Source of the DNA: an uncultured Flavobacteriaceae bacterium | GTDB taxonomy: Bacteria; Bacteroidota; Bacteroidia; Flavobacteriales; Flavobacteriaceae | Direction: 5' to 3' | Assembly (NCBI GenBank): GCA_947493175.1 | Contig: CANLQD010000002.1 | Location: forward strand, 248,001 to 312,000 | DNA length: 64,000 bases | Shown here: piece after piece, positions 8,511-17,651 of the stretch | How positions within the stretch are numbered: the stretch's first letter is position 1 | Layout of the letters: each line of letters starts with the position of its first letter | The notes under the pieces: generated by a model | The model's database searches: none | The model's input: the letters and a program-made list of their open reading frames with translations, nothing else | Told to the model about the DNA's origin: nothing | Program-made: the position numbers and the translations under genes

Positions 8511-10471
8511 TCGTGCTCAGTAGCTGGATTTTCTAGGTTGAACAATTCCAGAACCGTTTCGGGATCATCTTCCTTTCGAAGTTTTCGCTCCAATCGTTTC
8601 GTATCTTCATCACGCAGTGCAAGCATGCGCCGGTAGGTTTGCTCCATGCGTTGTTGTATATCCGCCGCTGTTTCACAGCTCAACGAAGTTTGTGTCTGAT
8701 TTAAGAAGTAAGGGACCAACACTTTTTGATAGGCGGAAGTAATACGTTTTTTAAGCTGTTCTTCCATCACAACAGCCACAAACGGGTTCCACACCCCGTC
8801 TACATAGCGTTTTTGTATCGAGTCTGATTGCTGTGGTAACGTACCCACTGCCCTGCCCAATCGATTCAACTCTTTAAAACAGCCGACCAATTCACGGGCC
8901 ATGGTTGGTTTTTCCGAAGTTTCGGGCACGGAAGCGTAGGCTGATAATTGTTTCTCGGCCAACGCGCTTACGCTTCGGAGGGCTTTTAGATGGGATTTTG
9001 GCAACTTGTTTCCAACGGAATCGATATAGCTTTGCAAACTATCGTTCAATCGAATCAACCGTTCTTCCAGTATTAATAGCTCTTGTTGGCTTTGTTGTTT
9101 TCCTAATTTTACTCCTAGTTGTCTTTCGATGACTTGAAGCCCCTGCAATGCGTATTGGGCAACCTGTGATGAGGCCTGCAAATCATTCCCCTGCCAAGTA
9201 AACTGCTCGGCATTGGGTAGTGAAAACGTACGGTCGGTAGCGCCATCTTCTAAGTAGGCTTGAAGGTCTATAGTAGTCGATGGTGTGCCTACCGGCCAGA
9301 TATCGGCCATGAGTTTGGATCGTTGTATGTAGTCCAAAACACCTAAACCTTCATATGAAAGCAAGGTATACAAGGGCTGTAGCCATTCCTCCGAAATCGT
9401 CTGTACCACCGCGTAACCATAAGCTGCTTCCTCGTCCGACAGTTTTAGCAAGTTCAATTGAGAACTGTTCAACAATATATCACTGATCGATTTTGCTTCA
9501 GAGACCTGTGAGCGAATATTTTGCAAATGTGCTTTTTCTAGGGAATCTAGCGGATAATAAGGCAGCTTTACCTTCCATTCAGGGTAAAACGCCGTGGTGC
9601 CAATTTCGGTAAAAATGGTATCCAGCTTATGATAGAAAGAGGTGTTTTGTACCAACAGCTTTGGCAACGACCCTTTTAAAAACGACAACGAATCTTTTGA
9701 AGATGCCTGAAACCTCAATGCTTGTAAATATCCCTCACCAAGCTTAACGGTCTTAAAATCGGCTTTTTCATCGTAGTTCAAGCGCCATTCCGTGATTTCC
9801 CCTTCATTCTTGGTTTCCACCCGTTCCAAGATGCCATCCTTAAAATACCAATCTTCCTCTATTTCGGTATCTCCGCCTCCATACAAGGCCCACTGGTCAT
9901 GGGCGAGGCCATTCCTAAGAAAACGGCCGACCAAGGTGCTTTGCGTATCTTCAATTTGAAAACTCCCCTTAGGAACCCCATTCTGAAAGTCTATCTTACT
10001 TTTGAAGCTTGTCCCGGTTATTTCAGAATTTTCAATTTGGTTCACTAAAATATTCCATGTACCGTTCGGTCGCCCTTCTGATACCAATCCGCTTGCTTCT
10101 TCCTGTACCCCATTTACCAAAACACGGTATTGGTAATCGACTACCTCGGAGCCATTCCCGGAAGTAAAGGATCCGAACCGCAGTTTCCAAGCACCTTCCG
10201 GGGTATTATCCTTAAAATCTCCAGAAAATAGAAAGGAAGTGTCCTCATTTTGCAGCAGGGATTGTAAGTCTGATTTTTGAATGCGAAAAGGACCATTTCG
10301 CAGCGTATCACCTTCTACAATGCGATACTGAAACACCGCTTCCCCTTCATAACCAGCAATCCGCAGCGGCCCCCGATAGGTGTTTTCTTGCGCCTGTATC
10401 ATCGAAATGCCCCCAAGAATGAGTAGCATGGTGGCACATAGACCTCTAATGATGGTTCGGAACAGTATCAT
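8507..10471 (-). CDS. Large exported protein with N-terminal MORN/toxin-antitoxin-like sheet repeats, function unknown
   Basis: 654 residues; signal peptide ending MIQAQ. The first 220 residues repeat a pattern like GDFKDNTPEGAWKLRFG, GRPNGTWNI, GVPKGSFQI, NGLAHDQWALYGG and WYFKDGILERVE, which resembles the variant MORN sheets found in many Bacteroidota exported proteins. The rest is largely alpha-helical with coiled-coil stretches (LEERLIRLNDSLQSYIDSV) and no recognised enzyme motif. First gene of a three-gene operon with the DUF2490 barrel and the membrane MORN protein, so the three may form one envelope complex; that is inference. Confidence 0.6.
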   Translation of the reverse strand: MILFRTIIRGLCATMLLILGGISMIQAQENTYRGPLRIAGYEGEAVFQYRIVEGDTLRNGPFRIQKSDLQSLLQNEDTSFLFSGDFKDNTPEGAWKLRFGSFTSGNGSEVVDYQYRVLVNGVQEEASGLVSEGRPNGTWNILVNQIENSEITGTSFKSKIDFQNGVPKGSFQIEDTQSTLVGRFLRNGLAHDQWALYGGGDTEIEEDWYFKDGILERVETKNEGEITEWRLNYDEKADFKTVKLGEGYLQALRFQASSKDSLSFLKGSLPKLLVQNTSFYHKLDTIFTEIGTTAFYPEWKVKLPYYPLDSLEKAHLQNIRSQVSEAKSISDILLNSSQLNLLKLSDEEAAYGYAVVQTISEEWLQPLYTLLSYEGLGVLDYIQRSKLMADIWPVGTPSTTIDLQAYLEDGATDRTFSLPNAEQFTWQGNDLQASSQVAQYALQGLQVIERQLGVKLGKQQSQQELLILEERLIRLNDSLQSYIDSVGNKLPKSHLKALRSVSALAEKQLSAYASVPETSEKPTMARELVGCFKELNRLGRAVGTLPQQSDSIQKRYVDGVWNPFVAVVMEEQLKKRITSAYQKVLVPYFLNQTQTSLSCETAADIQQRMEQTYRRMLALRDEDTKRLERKLRKEDDPETVLELFNLENPATEHE

Positions 10472-10718
10472 CCGGCAAAAAAAGCGATTTTATTCGATAG
10501 TTACGAGGTATAGTACGAAAAATTGAAAGCTTTGGATTTTCTGCCGCACTTTTTTAAAAGATCTTTGAAGAATTTCCTTGATTTATGGCAATTTCGAACT
10601 TAAGAATTGGTAAATACCCCTTGTTTTTGGAACAAGGGACAAAAATAGCGCCCATATGAGGGGGAGCAGGGTAAGAAGATAGGTATCTGTTCTTATGATG
10701 CAACGGCTCGGCCTAATT

Positions 10719-11576
10719 TTAGTAGGTTGCACCTACTTCTACAAAGGTGTTTTTAGAATGGTATTGTGGTAGTTCGGGAGCCACCATGCAGCAAGTAGAT
10801 CCTAAATAGAAAAGCGCAATCTCTTGTAACTTGTGCACCTTGGTGCCTACTGTTAATTTCTCAGGGAGGGCAATGGTCCCTACCGCCGGGCCTCCAACGA
10901 TAGACAAATACCACGTACGCCCCATGGTATCCACGATGTCTATATTATATCGTTCGTTTCGCAAAGCGGGCAATGAGGGGTTTTGTTTATAAATCCAAGG
11001 TCGCAGTACGACCAAATCCCCAGGAACGTGTTGAATGCGGCTTATGGTACCCGATACCGGGGCATGAATGCGGTGGTAGTTTTTATTATGCAAAAACACG
11101 TTTGAAAAAAAATAATTCTCTGGGATGGAATTTTGCGTTACCTGAAAGATGGTTTCAATATTTCGTTCGTCACCCTTAACGCTAGACACCTTGGTATCGC
11201 CCACCCGACCCGTATCACAGAGCAGACCTTCGCAGGGCCAAACGTAGTTACTCTGGTTTTGGGGAAGCTCCTTGAACTCTCGGGTAAAAAAGTCTTGAAA
11301 GGTATCGAATTCGGCTTTTCCATGAGGAGGCTTGAACTTCTGTAGGTAGTTCTTATCCGAGTAGTTGACCCTTAGATACGGACCGATTATCTTTCTGGAA
11401 TATGATTTTGTATAAAACCTCGAGTACCAAGCAGAGAAACGTTTTTGCAGCGTACTTGGTAGATTGCCCCAAAGCTGTACGGAGAGAAACTGATATACAC
11501 TGGCACGCCACTGGGGTACCTTAAATACCGTAAAATGTGCATCGGAATTGTTGGTCGGAAAAGAAACTGATTGCAT
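10719..11576 (-). CDS. Phosphatidylserine decarboxylase homologue
   Basis: 285 residues, the usual full length. The family makes phosphatidylethanolamine from phosphatidylserine using a pyruvoyl group formed by self-cleavage at LGST; here LGSTCC with the Ser at residue 260. The conserved FLHNKNYHRIHAPVSGTI block carries both His residues (168 and 171). The usual P-x-DG Asp of the self-processing Asp-His-Ser triad is replaced by Glu116 in WPCEG. The GGPAVGTIAL segment is also present. No signal peptide is evident. The gene is monocistronic and has a 10-bp inverted repeat upstream. It may be a paralogue of the housekeeping enzyme rather than psd itself, so no symbol is given. Confidence 0.82.
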   Translation of the reverse strand: MQSVSFPTNNSDAHFTVFKVPQWRASVYQFLSVQLWGNLPSTLQKRFSAWYSRFYTKSYSRKIIGPYLRVNYSDKNYLQKFKPPHGKAEFDTFQDFFTREFKELPQNQSNYVWPCEGLLCDTGRVGDTKVSSVKGDERNIETIFQVTQNSIPENYFFSNVFLHNKNYHRIHAPVSGTISRIQHVPGDLVVLRPWIYKQNPSLPALRNERYNIDIVDTMGRTWYLSIVGGPAVGTIALPEKLTVGTKVHKLQEIALFYLGSTCCMVAPELPQYHSKNTFVEVGATY

Positions 11577-11660
11577 ATCGTTCGTTTTTTTGGTTCACGA
11601 TTTTCCTGTCCGCAATCTATGGTAGTCAGGAAATCCAAAGTTGATGAATTGTTTGTGACG

Positions 11661-11694
11661 GTTCCCGATACCAATTACTAAAGATATCGGGAAC
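11661..11694. promoter_or_regulatory. 10-bp perfect inverted repeat upstream of the decarboxylase gene
   Basis: GTTCCCGATA (11661 to 11670) and TATCGGGAAC (11685 to 11694) are perfect complements with a 14-base gap, about 85 bases before the decarboxylase start codon. It could be a regulator site or an RNA hairpin in the leader. There is no T-run directly after it on the minus strand. Confidence 0.45.
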
Positions 11695-12012
11695 AACCAC
11701 TTGTTGATAGTCATTCGAAAACCTGATGAGGGCTTCTATAATACCATTTCCAACATGAAGTTACTCAATCAAAACATATTGGAAACGGTATAAAAGACTG
11801 TCCGTTTTTGATGATACACCAAAGTAAACCAGCCAACTGGGCTTTCACAAGTCAATTTTGTAAATGACCGTCTTTTTTTTGGATATGACTTTTAACAGCA
11901 TATTGATGCCGAAAATGGGGAAAATAAGGTCGTTTGGAGCAATTACAAGTCATCGAACCCCTATTTAAGGAATGATTAACAAAAAAGAGTGTGAAATTGA
12001 GTAGTTGGTAAG

Positions 12013-12052
<40 letters not shown>

Positions 12053-12055
<3 letters not shown>

Positions 12056-12075
12056 AACTTACATTATATGTTGCC
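12053..12075. repeat. Small inverted repeat GGCAAC / GTTGCC
   Basis: Six-bp arms separated by 11 bases, starting in the last unit of the heptanucleotide run and lying downstream of the LytTR regulator gene. It could be part of that operon's 3' end, but no T-tract follows. Confidence 0.3.
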
Positions 12076-12148
12076 AATTGCTACGGAGGTGTAGCAATAG
12101 AGATTGAGAAATAAGATAGATAAGTCCTTGGTTCTGTTGCTTGCCCGA

Positions 12149-12886
12149 TTACTTGCGGAGGGCTTCCAACGCTTGGGAACGATAATTACGTCCGATAGGA
12201 AGTTCCCTTCCATTTATTTCCACCATGATATTGTTGTAGGCACTGATATGGGCAAGGGAAATAATATAGGAACGATGAATGCGTATGAACCGTTTTCTTG
12301 GAAGTTTTTCTGCTAGATAGCTGATCCGTTGGGTAGTGGTCACTTCTTTTTCTGCTAAATGAATGATAACCTTATCATTTAAGCTTTCTAGATAGTGAAT
12401 ATCATTCAAATGCAACTTCATCACCTTTCGGTCCGATTTGATATAGAGGTACTCCATTTCCGAAGTCGTGGGCAACGGATTACCGGTATCTGATATGTCG
12501 GTTGGTGGTTCGGTATGTGGGCCTTGAAGATATTTATTGACTTTTGAGATGGTTTTTAGAAAACGGGTAATCGAAATGGGTTTCAAAAGATAGTCGATGG
12601 CATCGAGTTCAAAAGCCTTGATGGCAAATTCCCGATAGGCCGTGGTAAAAACGACCAGAGGCGGATTTTTAATGGATTCGATCAGCTCCAATCCGCTTAC
12701 TTTGGGCATTTTGATATCCAAGAATAACAATTGCACCTGCCCCTTTTGAATATGCTCGAACGCTTCCAAGGCGTTACTGCAACTGGCTATTACTTCCAGT
12801 TGATCGATTTGTGCGGCGTATTTGACCAACACGTCCCTTGCCAACGGCTCATCGTCTACAATAATACAATTTATTTTATGCGACAT
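12149..12886 (-). CDS. LytTR-family response regulator
   Basis: 245 residues. A receiver domain (residues 5 to 120) has acidic pair Asp11-Asp12, phosphoacceptor Asp57 in FLDIKMP and Lys102 in YLLKP. A LytTR DNA-binding domain covers about 145 to 243 (YLYIKSDRKVMKLHLNDIHYLESLNDKVIIH, RKRFIRIHRSYIISLAHI, LPIGRNYR). Such regulators bind direct-repeat sites as dimers. Its first codons overlap the end of the kinase gene by 11 bases, so the two form one operon and a cognate pair. Targets cannot be read from the window. Confidence 0.92.
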   Translation of the reverse strand: MSHKINCIIVDDEPLARDVLVKYAAQIDQLEVIASCSNALEAFEHIQKGQVQLLFLDIKMPKVSGLELIESIKNPPLVVFTTAYREFAIKAFELDAIDYLLKPISITRFLKTISKVNKYLQGPHTEPPTDISDTGNPLPTTSEMEYLYIKSDRKVMKLHLNDIHYLESLNDKVIIHLAEKEVTTTQRISYLAEKLPRKRFIRIHRSYIISLAHISAYNNIMVEINGRELPIGRNYRSQALEALRK

Positions 12887-13964
12887 TTTCTTGTTGTATT
12901 ACATCGGGAATCGCACTTAGGTCAAGGGTCAGTTTTACCAAAAAACTATCTTCTTCCTCCAAAATCTTAAGTTCATGCCTTTCAGGAAAAAAAAGGTCTA
13001 AGCGTCTTTTTACATTGATAAGGCCAATATTCTTATCCGTGTCCAGTCCTTCTTTTGCAGGAATAGGGCTTTTACTATTTTCGACCATGAACACAAGCTT
13101 GTTTTTAACCAGTTCTAGGTTGATATTGATCCAAGAGTCATTAATTTCATTGTCTACCCCATGTTTAAAGGCATTTTCGACAAAGGGCAATAGCAGCAAA
13201 GACGGAATCAACGTATCTGTGTCATCGATAGATTCGGAAACGTTGATACTCAAGCCATCCTCATAGCGAATACGTTCCAAGGCGACTAAATTCATTAACT
13301 GCTCCCACTCCCGACCAATGGGAATGAAACGTTCATTACACTCATAAAGCATATAATCCAAAAATTTGGATAGCCCTAGCACCACTTCTGGTGTTTTTTT
13401 TGACTGTGATAGGGACAAGGAATAGATACTGTTCAAGGTATTGAACAGAAAATGGGGATGGATCTGCGCTTTTAGAAACTTAAGTTCCGTAGCTACTTTT
13501 TCTTTTTCAAGCTGCTTGTTGATTTTATCATTTTTATAATAGAACAATTGTAACTTAATGGCCATGGCCACAAAAACCGGGGTGTATACGGCGATTACCG
13601 AGTTGAACACCTTTGGGAGATATAAGATGGGAGTTTTCCAGTATTGCTTTTCAGGGTAGAACCAACGGTACAAATAGGTCCATGTCATATAACGGTCTAT
13701 CAACCCCATGGCAAATGCCAAAAGAATGGATAAGAACACGTATTGAAGTGTCTTTTTGGGATACAGGAACCGGGGCATTAGGTAGTAAAGGGTAATATAA
13801 GTGGGAATCATCTTCCAAGGCAACAAAAACAGCAGTTGCTGGAATTCTTCCCAATATTTCTCGTCATAGCTCCCCCACATCAAGGTATATACGGCCAGAT
13901 AAGCAAGCCAAAAGAGGATATGGTAGGGTATGCGACGTTTGCTATTTAGAATCTTGTCGATCAT
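12876..13964 (-). CDS. LytS-type sensor histidine kinase (His_kinase family)
   Basis: 362 residues. Four membrane helices lie in the first about 140 residues, with no large extracellular domain. A short helix leads into ELKFLKAQIHPHFLFNTLNSI, the His_kinase box with phosphoacceptor His171, followed by a HATPase-like domain (LLLPFVENAFKHG N-box, GLDTDKNIGLINVKRRLDLFF). It overlaps and precedes the LytTR regulator gene, so it is the partner kinase. Confidence 0.92.
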   Translation of the reverse strand: MIDKILNSKRRIPYHILFWLAYLAVYTLMWGSYDEKYWEEFQQLLFLLPWKMIPTYITLYYLMPRFLYPKKTLQYVFLSILLAFAMGLIDRYMTWTYLYRWFYPEKQYWKTPILYLPKVFNSVIAVYTPVFVAMAIKLQLFYYKNDKINKQLEKEKVATELKFLKAQIHPHFLFNTLNSIYSLSLSQSKKTPEVVLGLSKFLDYMLYECNERFIPIGREWEQLMNLVALERIRYEDGLSINVSESIDDTDTLIPSLLLLPFVENAFKHGVDNEINDSWININLELVKNKLVFMVENSKSPIPAKEGLDTDKNIGLINVKRRLDLFFPERHELKILEEEDSFLVKLTLDLSAIPDVIQQENVA

Positions 13965-14224
13965 GGGGAGGGGTACCGTTGCAATTTCTCGTGAATTTAA
14001 TAATTCGGGACTAACTCTTAAAATAACGGAAGCATACGACCGTTTTTGTGCGGTTAAAGTATCTTTTATGCCTGTAAACGTTTTGCTTCCCCCTTACTGT
14101 GAATTCAGATAGTCACGCAGTCACTTTCAAGCAACTAAAAATAGAGCACGGCTTTAACGCTGATAACCAAGACGACATAAAGGCTATCCTTAATATTTTA
14201 ACGTATGGGGCACCTAAATACCTT

Positions 14225-15463
14225 TTAACTGGAAGTCTGTTGGTCTTCCCTATAGGTTACCCTATAAATGGCATCTCCGTAATCATCGGAAATCAAGAGC
14301 GACCCATCGGCCAAGAACAACAGGTCAACGGGTCTTCCGAAACGTTCCTGGGATGCTTCATCGAGCCAGCCCTCCAAAAAGGTATCATAGGCGACGGCCT
14401 TATTGTTTTTTAATTGTACCAAAGAGATTTTGTAACCTACTTTTTTCGAGCGGTTCCACGAGCCGTGTTCCGCAATAAAGGCATAGTCCTTGTATTTTTC
14501 AGGGAACATATCCCCATCGTAAAACTTCACCGCCAGAGGCGCTACATGGGCACCTAAGGCTTGAATCGGTGCTATAAAGTCCGAACAAGGGCGTTGATCT
14601 CCGAATTCAGGGTCTTTCACCATGCCGCCATGACAGAACGGATACCCGAAATGTTGTCCCGCTTCGGTAACACGGTTCAACTCGCAAGGAGGAATATCGT
14701 CTCCCATCATATCCCGACCGTTGTCGGTAAAATAGAATTCCTTTGTTTTAGGGTGCCAAGTAAACCCGACCGAATTGCGAACGCCACGTGCATAGATCTC
14801 GCGATTACTTCCATCAGCATCCATTCTTGTAATCGTTGCAAAACGTTGGTCACTTACTGTAGAGTCACAAATATTACAGGGAGCCCCCACAGGAACATAT
14901 AGCTTTTCATCGGGACCAAAGGCGATGTATTTCCACCCGTGGTGAAATTCGGTTGGGTAATCATCATATACAACAACAGGTTCTGGCGGACTCTCCAACT
15001 GCGCTTCGATGTCGTCATAACGTAACAGACGACCTACTTCCGCAACATATAACGAACCATCTTTATAAGCGATACCATTGGGAACCTCCAAAGTGGTATC
15101 GAGTACGACTACCTTGTCTGCTCGAAAGTCCTTATCACGGTCTTGTATCGCATATACCTTGTTTTCATTACGAGTGCCCACGAAAAGCGTACCGTTCTCC
15201 CCCATCGCCATGGATCTGGCTCCATCAATACTATAGGCATAAACTTCAATTTTGAAACCTTTTGGCAGCTTTAATCGGTCGATCGGCAATGTAGAAACGG
15301 ATTCCTGGTATTGTACCAAGGGGATTTCTTCACTGGTTTCTTCCTGAGTTGTTTTTTGTTGCTCTTTGCAGGAAACCAGTAATGCCATCAGCACTATTAA
15401 AGAAACCCATACGTGGGTAAGAAGCCTTTCTTTTATGCGCTTGTTCAATATAGAAAAAATCAT
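14225..15463 (-). CDS. Sorbosone/glucose dehydrogenase-fold (PQQ-type) lipoprotein
   Basis: About 412 residues from the ATG at 15463; an upstream in-frame ATG at 15505 lies inside a repeat arm and adds 14 residues before the signal. The signal ends LMALLVSC (lipobox), so it is a lipoprotein. The rest is a six-bladed beta-propeller of the soluble glucose/L-sorbosone dehydrogenase family: LPKGFKIEVYA start, MAMGENGTLFVGTR, YVPVGAPCNICD, GVRNSVGFTWHP, ELNRVTEAGQHFGYPFCHGG, and a closing GRPVDLLFLADGSLLISDD. Such proteins oxidise sugars with PQQ in the periplasm, though many homologues have unknown substrates. Confidence 0.82.
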   Translation of the reverse strand: MIFSILNKRIKERLLTHVWVSLIVLMALLVSCKEQQKTTQEETSEEIPLVQYQESVSTLPIDRLKLPKGFKIEVYAYSIDGARSMAMGENGTLFVGTRNENKVYAIQDRDKDFRADKVVVLDTTLEVPNGIAYKDGSLYVAEVGRLLRYDDIEAQLESPPEPVVVYDDYPTEFHHGWKYIAFGPDEKLYVPVGAPCNICDSTVSDQRFATITRMDADGSNREIYARGVRNSVGFTWHPKTKEFYFTDNGRDMMGDDIPPCELNRVTEAGQHFGYPFCHGGMVKDPEFGDQRPCSDFIAPIQALGAHVAPLAVKFYDGDMFPEKYKDYAFIAEHGSWNRSKKVGYKISLVQLKNNKAVAYDTFLEGWLDEASQERFGRPVDLLFLADGSLLISDDYGDAIYRVTYREDQQTSS

Positions 15464-15496
15464 GCTTGTTATCCTTAAAATGAGATAGCAAGATAC

Positions 15497-15658
15497 TGAA
15501 CTCATTTAGACTTTTTGGATTTAAGCGAAAATTAGCTATTTCGAATCAAATTGAAGGCTTTTTTAAGTTGCATAGCAGAGCTACGGAAGGAAAAAAAGAA
15601 AAAAAGTTGGTACGAAAGAGTCATTTTTTAGCAAATTGAAAAAGTCTAAATGAGTTCA
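15497..15658. repeat. 20-bp perfect inverted repeat flanking 122 bases
   Basis: TGAACTCATTTAGACTTTTT at 15497 to 15516 is an exact reverse complement of 15639 to 15658, and after two mismatched bases the pairing continues for ATTT. The element overlaps the upstream alternative start of the dehydrogenase gene. The 122 bases between the arms show no gene. It has the look of a MITE-like or REP-like element, but no target-site duplication was seen. Confidence 0.7.
15608..15657 (+). repeat. 50-base direct repeat, left copy
   Basis: It shares 32 consecutive bases with the copy at 20178 to 20209 and, outside them, the 12-base block TGGTACGAAAGA at the left, with a few differences between the two blocks. 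Its right half is the right arm of the 20-bp inverted repeat. Confidence 0.8.
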
Positions 15659-15758
15659 CTTAATAAAATAGCAAAAAAATAATTGAATAAGGTTTCAGAA
15701 GTGGCCGTTTCCTTTCTGGTTTGGGAACGGTTCTTAAACGGTGATCTAGTATAATTTG

Positions 15759-16214
15759 CTATTCCTTGGCGGGAAACCACAAGGGGCCGACAGCCAGCAG
15801 TAGTATTAAAATGTTGAAAAGAATGTTCGTGCTATTTCCCGAAGCAAAAGAGCCGGCACTATCTAATACAAACCAGGCTAAGATACCGACTATAACACTT
15901 TTTCGAACGAACTCGGGTGCTTTATCATAGACCCAGGCAGACAAACACCAGATCATAACACCCCAACCCAGCAAAAAGCCACCCGTTAAGGCAGATAAAA
16001 AACGGGTAGTCGGTGCCAGAAAATCATGGTTTCCATCAATTGGCCAACTTAGTAGATCCATCGTCCAACTGGCTGCCCCTGAAAATTCGGGAATCGTACC
16101 CAGAAAAAATATCGGCCCAAAGCTTCCTACGATGACCGCTGTTACTTTTAGCCAGAACTTATGAAATCTTTGCGATCTAGGGCCATTTTTCGAGGCGGAT
16201 GTTGTCCTTGTCAT
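15759..16214 (-). CDS. Small four-helix membrane protein, function unknown
   Basis: 151 residues with about four membrane segments (starting near residues 22, 64, 98 and 128) and a basic N-terminus (KNGPRSQRFHKF). No recognised domain. It is the last gene of an apparent operon with the TetR regulator (54-base gap) and the exported methyltransferase, so it may be a target of that regulator. Confidence 0.6.
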   Translation of the reverse strand: MTRTTSASKNGPRSQRFHKFWLKVTAVIVGSFGPIFFLGTIPEFSGAASWTMDLLSWPIDGNHDFLAPTTRFLSALTGGFLLGWGVMIWCLSAWVYDKAPEFVRKSVIVGILAWFVLDSAGSFASGNSTNILFNILILLLAVGPLWFPAKE

Positions 16215-16268
16215 TTTTCCTGCTTTTTAATTTGATAAAGCAAGATTAGATCAAAATCGGGTATATTT

Positions 16269-16835
16269 TTAGACGTTACCGTCCAATGAAGGTACAGACC
16301 TGGTCTTTTTGAACTGTTCAACCATTTTTTTGATGGAATGAAAATACCCATGAAGCCAATCAGGATTAAGGTTCTCATGGGTTATTTGAAGAAAAAAGTT
16401 CTCTAAACTTAATTGCAGTACCAATTCGGCCAAATAAGAATCCTCTTTTAAATCGATAATGGTCGCCCAAATCGGAATCATAGATGGTAATGTTATTTCA
16501 TAAGATTTCAAAAAGCATTTCTCAAAGGACTGGTTTTCCCTGTGGATGCGCAATTGTCGATTAAACAAAAGGTCTATTTTGTGATCGATCAGGACCGTCA
16601 CTAAATCTTCTAAATCATTACATTTCGATTCTTTTTCAGCGATGACATGGGTTTGCTCTAAGTGAAATTCCAGTAGGAAATTGGTGAAAACCTCCAAATC
16701 GGCAAAAAGATGGTAAAAAGACGATTTGTTTTTACCGACCTCTCGCGATAAGCGTTCAATCTTTAAGCCATTAGGCCCTTCAAGGGCAAAGGAATGATAC
16801 CCCGCCTTGACCCAGGATTTCTCGATTGCTTTCAT
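16269..16835 (-). CDS. TetR-family transcriptional regulator
   Basis: 188 residues. The N-terminal helix-turn-helix is visible as AGYHSFALEGPNGLKIERLSREVGKNKSSFYHLFADLEVFTNFLL, where the KSSFYHLF recognition-helix motif is characteristic of TetR regulators. The C-terminal ligand domain is divergent, as usual. It lies 21 bases after the methyltransferase gene and before the small membrane protein, all on the minus strand, suggesting a regulator of its own operon. The ligand is unknown. Confidence 0.82.
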   Translation of the reverse strand: MKAIEKSWVKAGYHSFALEGPNGLKIERLSREVGKNKSSFYHLFADLEVFTNFLLEFHLEQTHVIAEKESKCNDLEDLVTVLIDHKIDLLFNRQLRIHRENQSFEKCFLKSYEITLPSMIPIWATIIDLKEDSYLAELVLQLSLENFFLQITHENLNPDWLHGYFHSIKKMVEQFKKTRSVPSLDGNV

Positions 16836-16856
16836 TAACCGTATTAATTAACTTTT

Positions 16857-17651
16857 CTATTGTTCTTTGACAAATACCATACAGTGTTGCCATGGTAGGG
16901 TATCAATGTTTTCCTCTAATTTCATCCCTGCTGCCTTCATCTCTTTCACTGCCTGTTTTTCGGTCATCTTATGCACTTTCTTGATGGGTACCGAACCATC
17001 TTCACCGCGATACTCGATCAAATAGATTTTACCATCTTGGCGTAATGCTTTTTTGATCGAGGCAATCATCTCGACCGGGTAGTCGAATTCATGATATACA
17101 TCGACCATTAAAACCTTATCCACCGAATTATCCGGAAGATTAACGCTTTTCCCACTTCCCTTAATAATCGTTACATTTTTGCTAGGACCTGTTTTTTTCT
17201 TTTTGTGAAGAGCAGCCAACATTTCATCTTGAATGTCTACAGCGTATACCAGCCCTTTGTTGGCAATGGGAGCCATTTTAAACACATGATACCCTGAACC
17301 TGCGCCGATATCCGCTATGCTGTCGTTGGCTTGAATGTTCATCGCATTCAAGAGATTGGTCGTGTTTTCTTCAGCCTCCCGTTCGGGGCGTTCTAGCCAT
17401 GCCATTCCTTGAAAACCCATCACATGAGCGATTTCTCGACCCATATACCATTTCCCAATACCATTGGGATCTCCTTTTCTATAGGTGTATGGTTCCTTTG
17501 GGGTCTTTTCTTGACTTATACCTTGAAAACCGTTAAGCAACAAGAACAATAGAAACGGAAGGCTGACTTTTCTTTGAACATGTTTGGAAAGGACAGATGT
17601 ATCCGGCCAAGTGGTACTATCGATTTTTTGTTTCATCAACCTATTTTTCAT
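16857..17651 (-). CDS. Predicted exported class I SAM-dependent methyltransferase
   Basis: 264 residues. A hydrophobic signal-like helix (VSLPFLLFLLLNGFQGIS) sits near residues 30 to 47, after a polar stretch of 29 residues, and later ATG codons would shorten this stretch. The body is a Rossmann methyltransferase: motif I ADIGAGSGYHVFKMA, motif II region VYAVDIQDEML, then NSVDKVLMVDVYHEF, and DGKIYLIEYRG. Known homologues are annotated as methyltransferases with signal peptides, but SAM is cytoplasmic, so the exported form is puzzling. First gene of the operon with the TetR regulator. Confidence 0.75.
   Translation of the reverse strand: MKNRLMKQKIDSTTWPDTSVLSKHVQRKVSLPFLLFLLLNGFQGISQEKTPKEPYTYRKGDPNGIGKWYMGREIAHVMGFQGMAWLERPEREAEENTTNLLNAMNIQANDSIADIGAGSGYHVFKMAPIANKGLVYAVDIQDEMLAALHKKKKTGPSKNVTIIKGSGKSVNLPDNSVDKVLMVDVYHEFDYPVEMIASIKKALRQDGKIYLIEYRGEDGSVPIKKVHKMTEKQAVKEMKAAGMKLEENIDTLPWQHCMVFVKEQ

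Noticed and set aside
15497-15658. Possible insertion sequence ends
   Set aside because: No transposase frame lies between the arms, and no target-site duplication was seen; kept only as a MITE-like inverted repeat.
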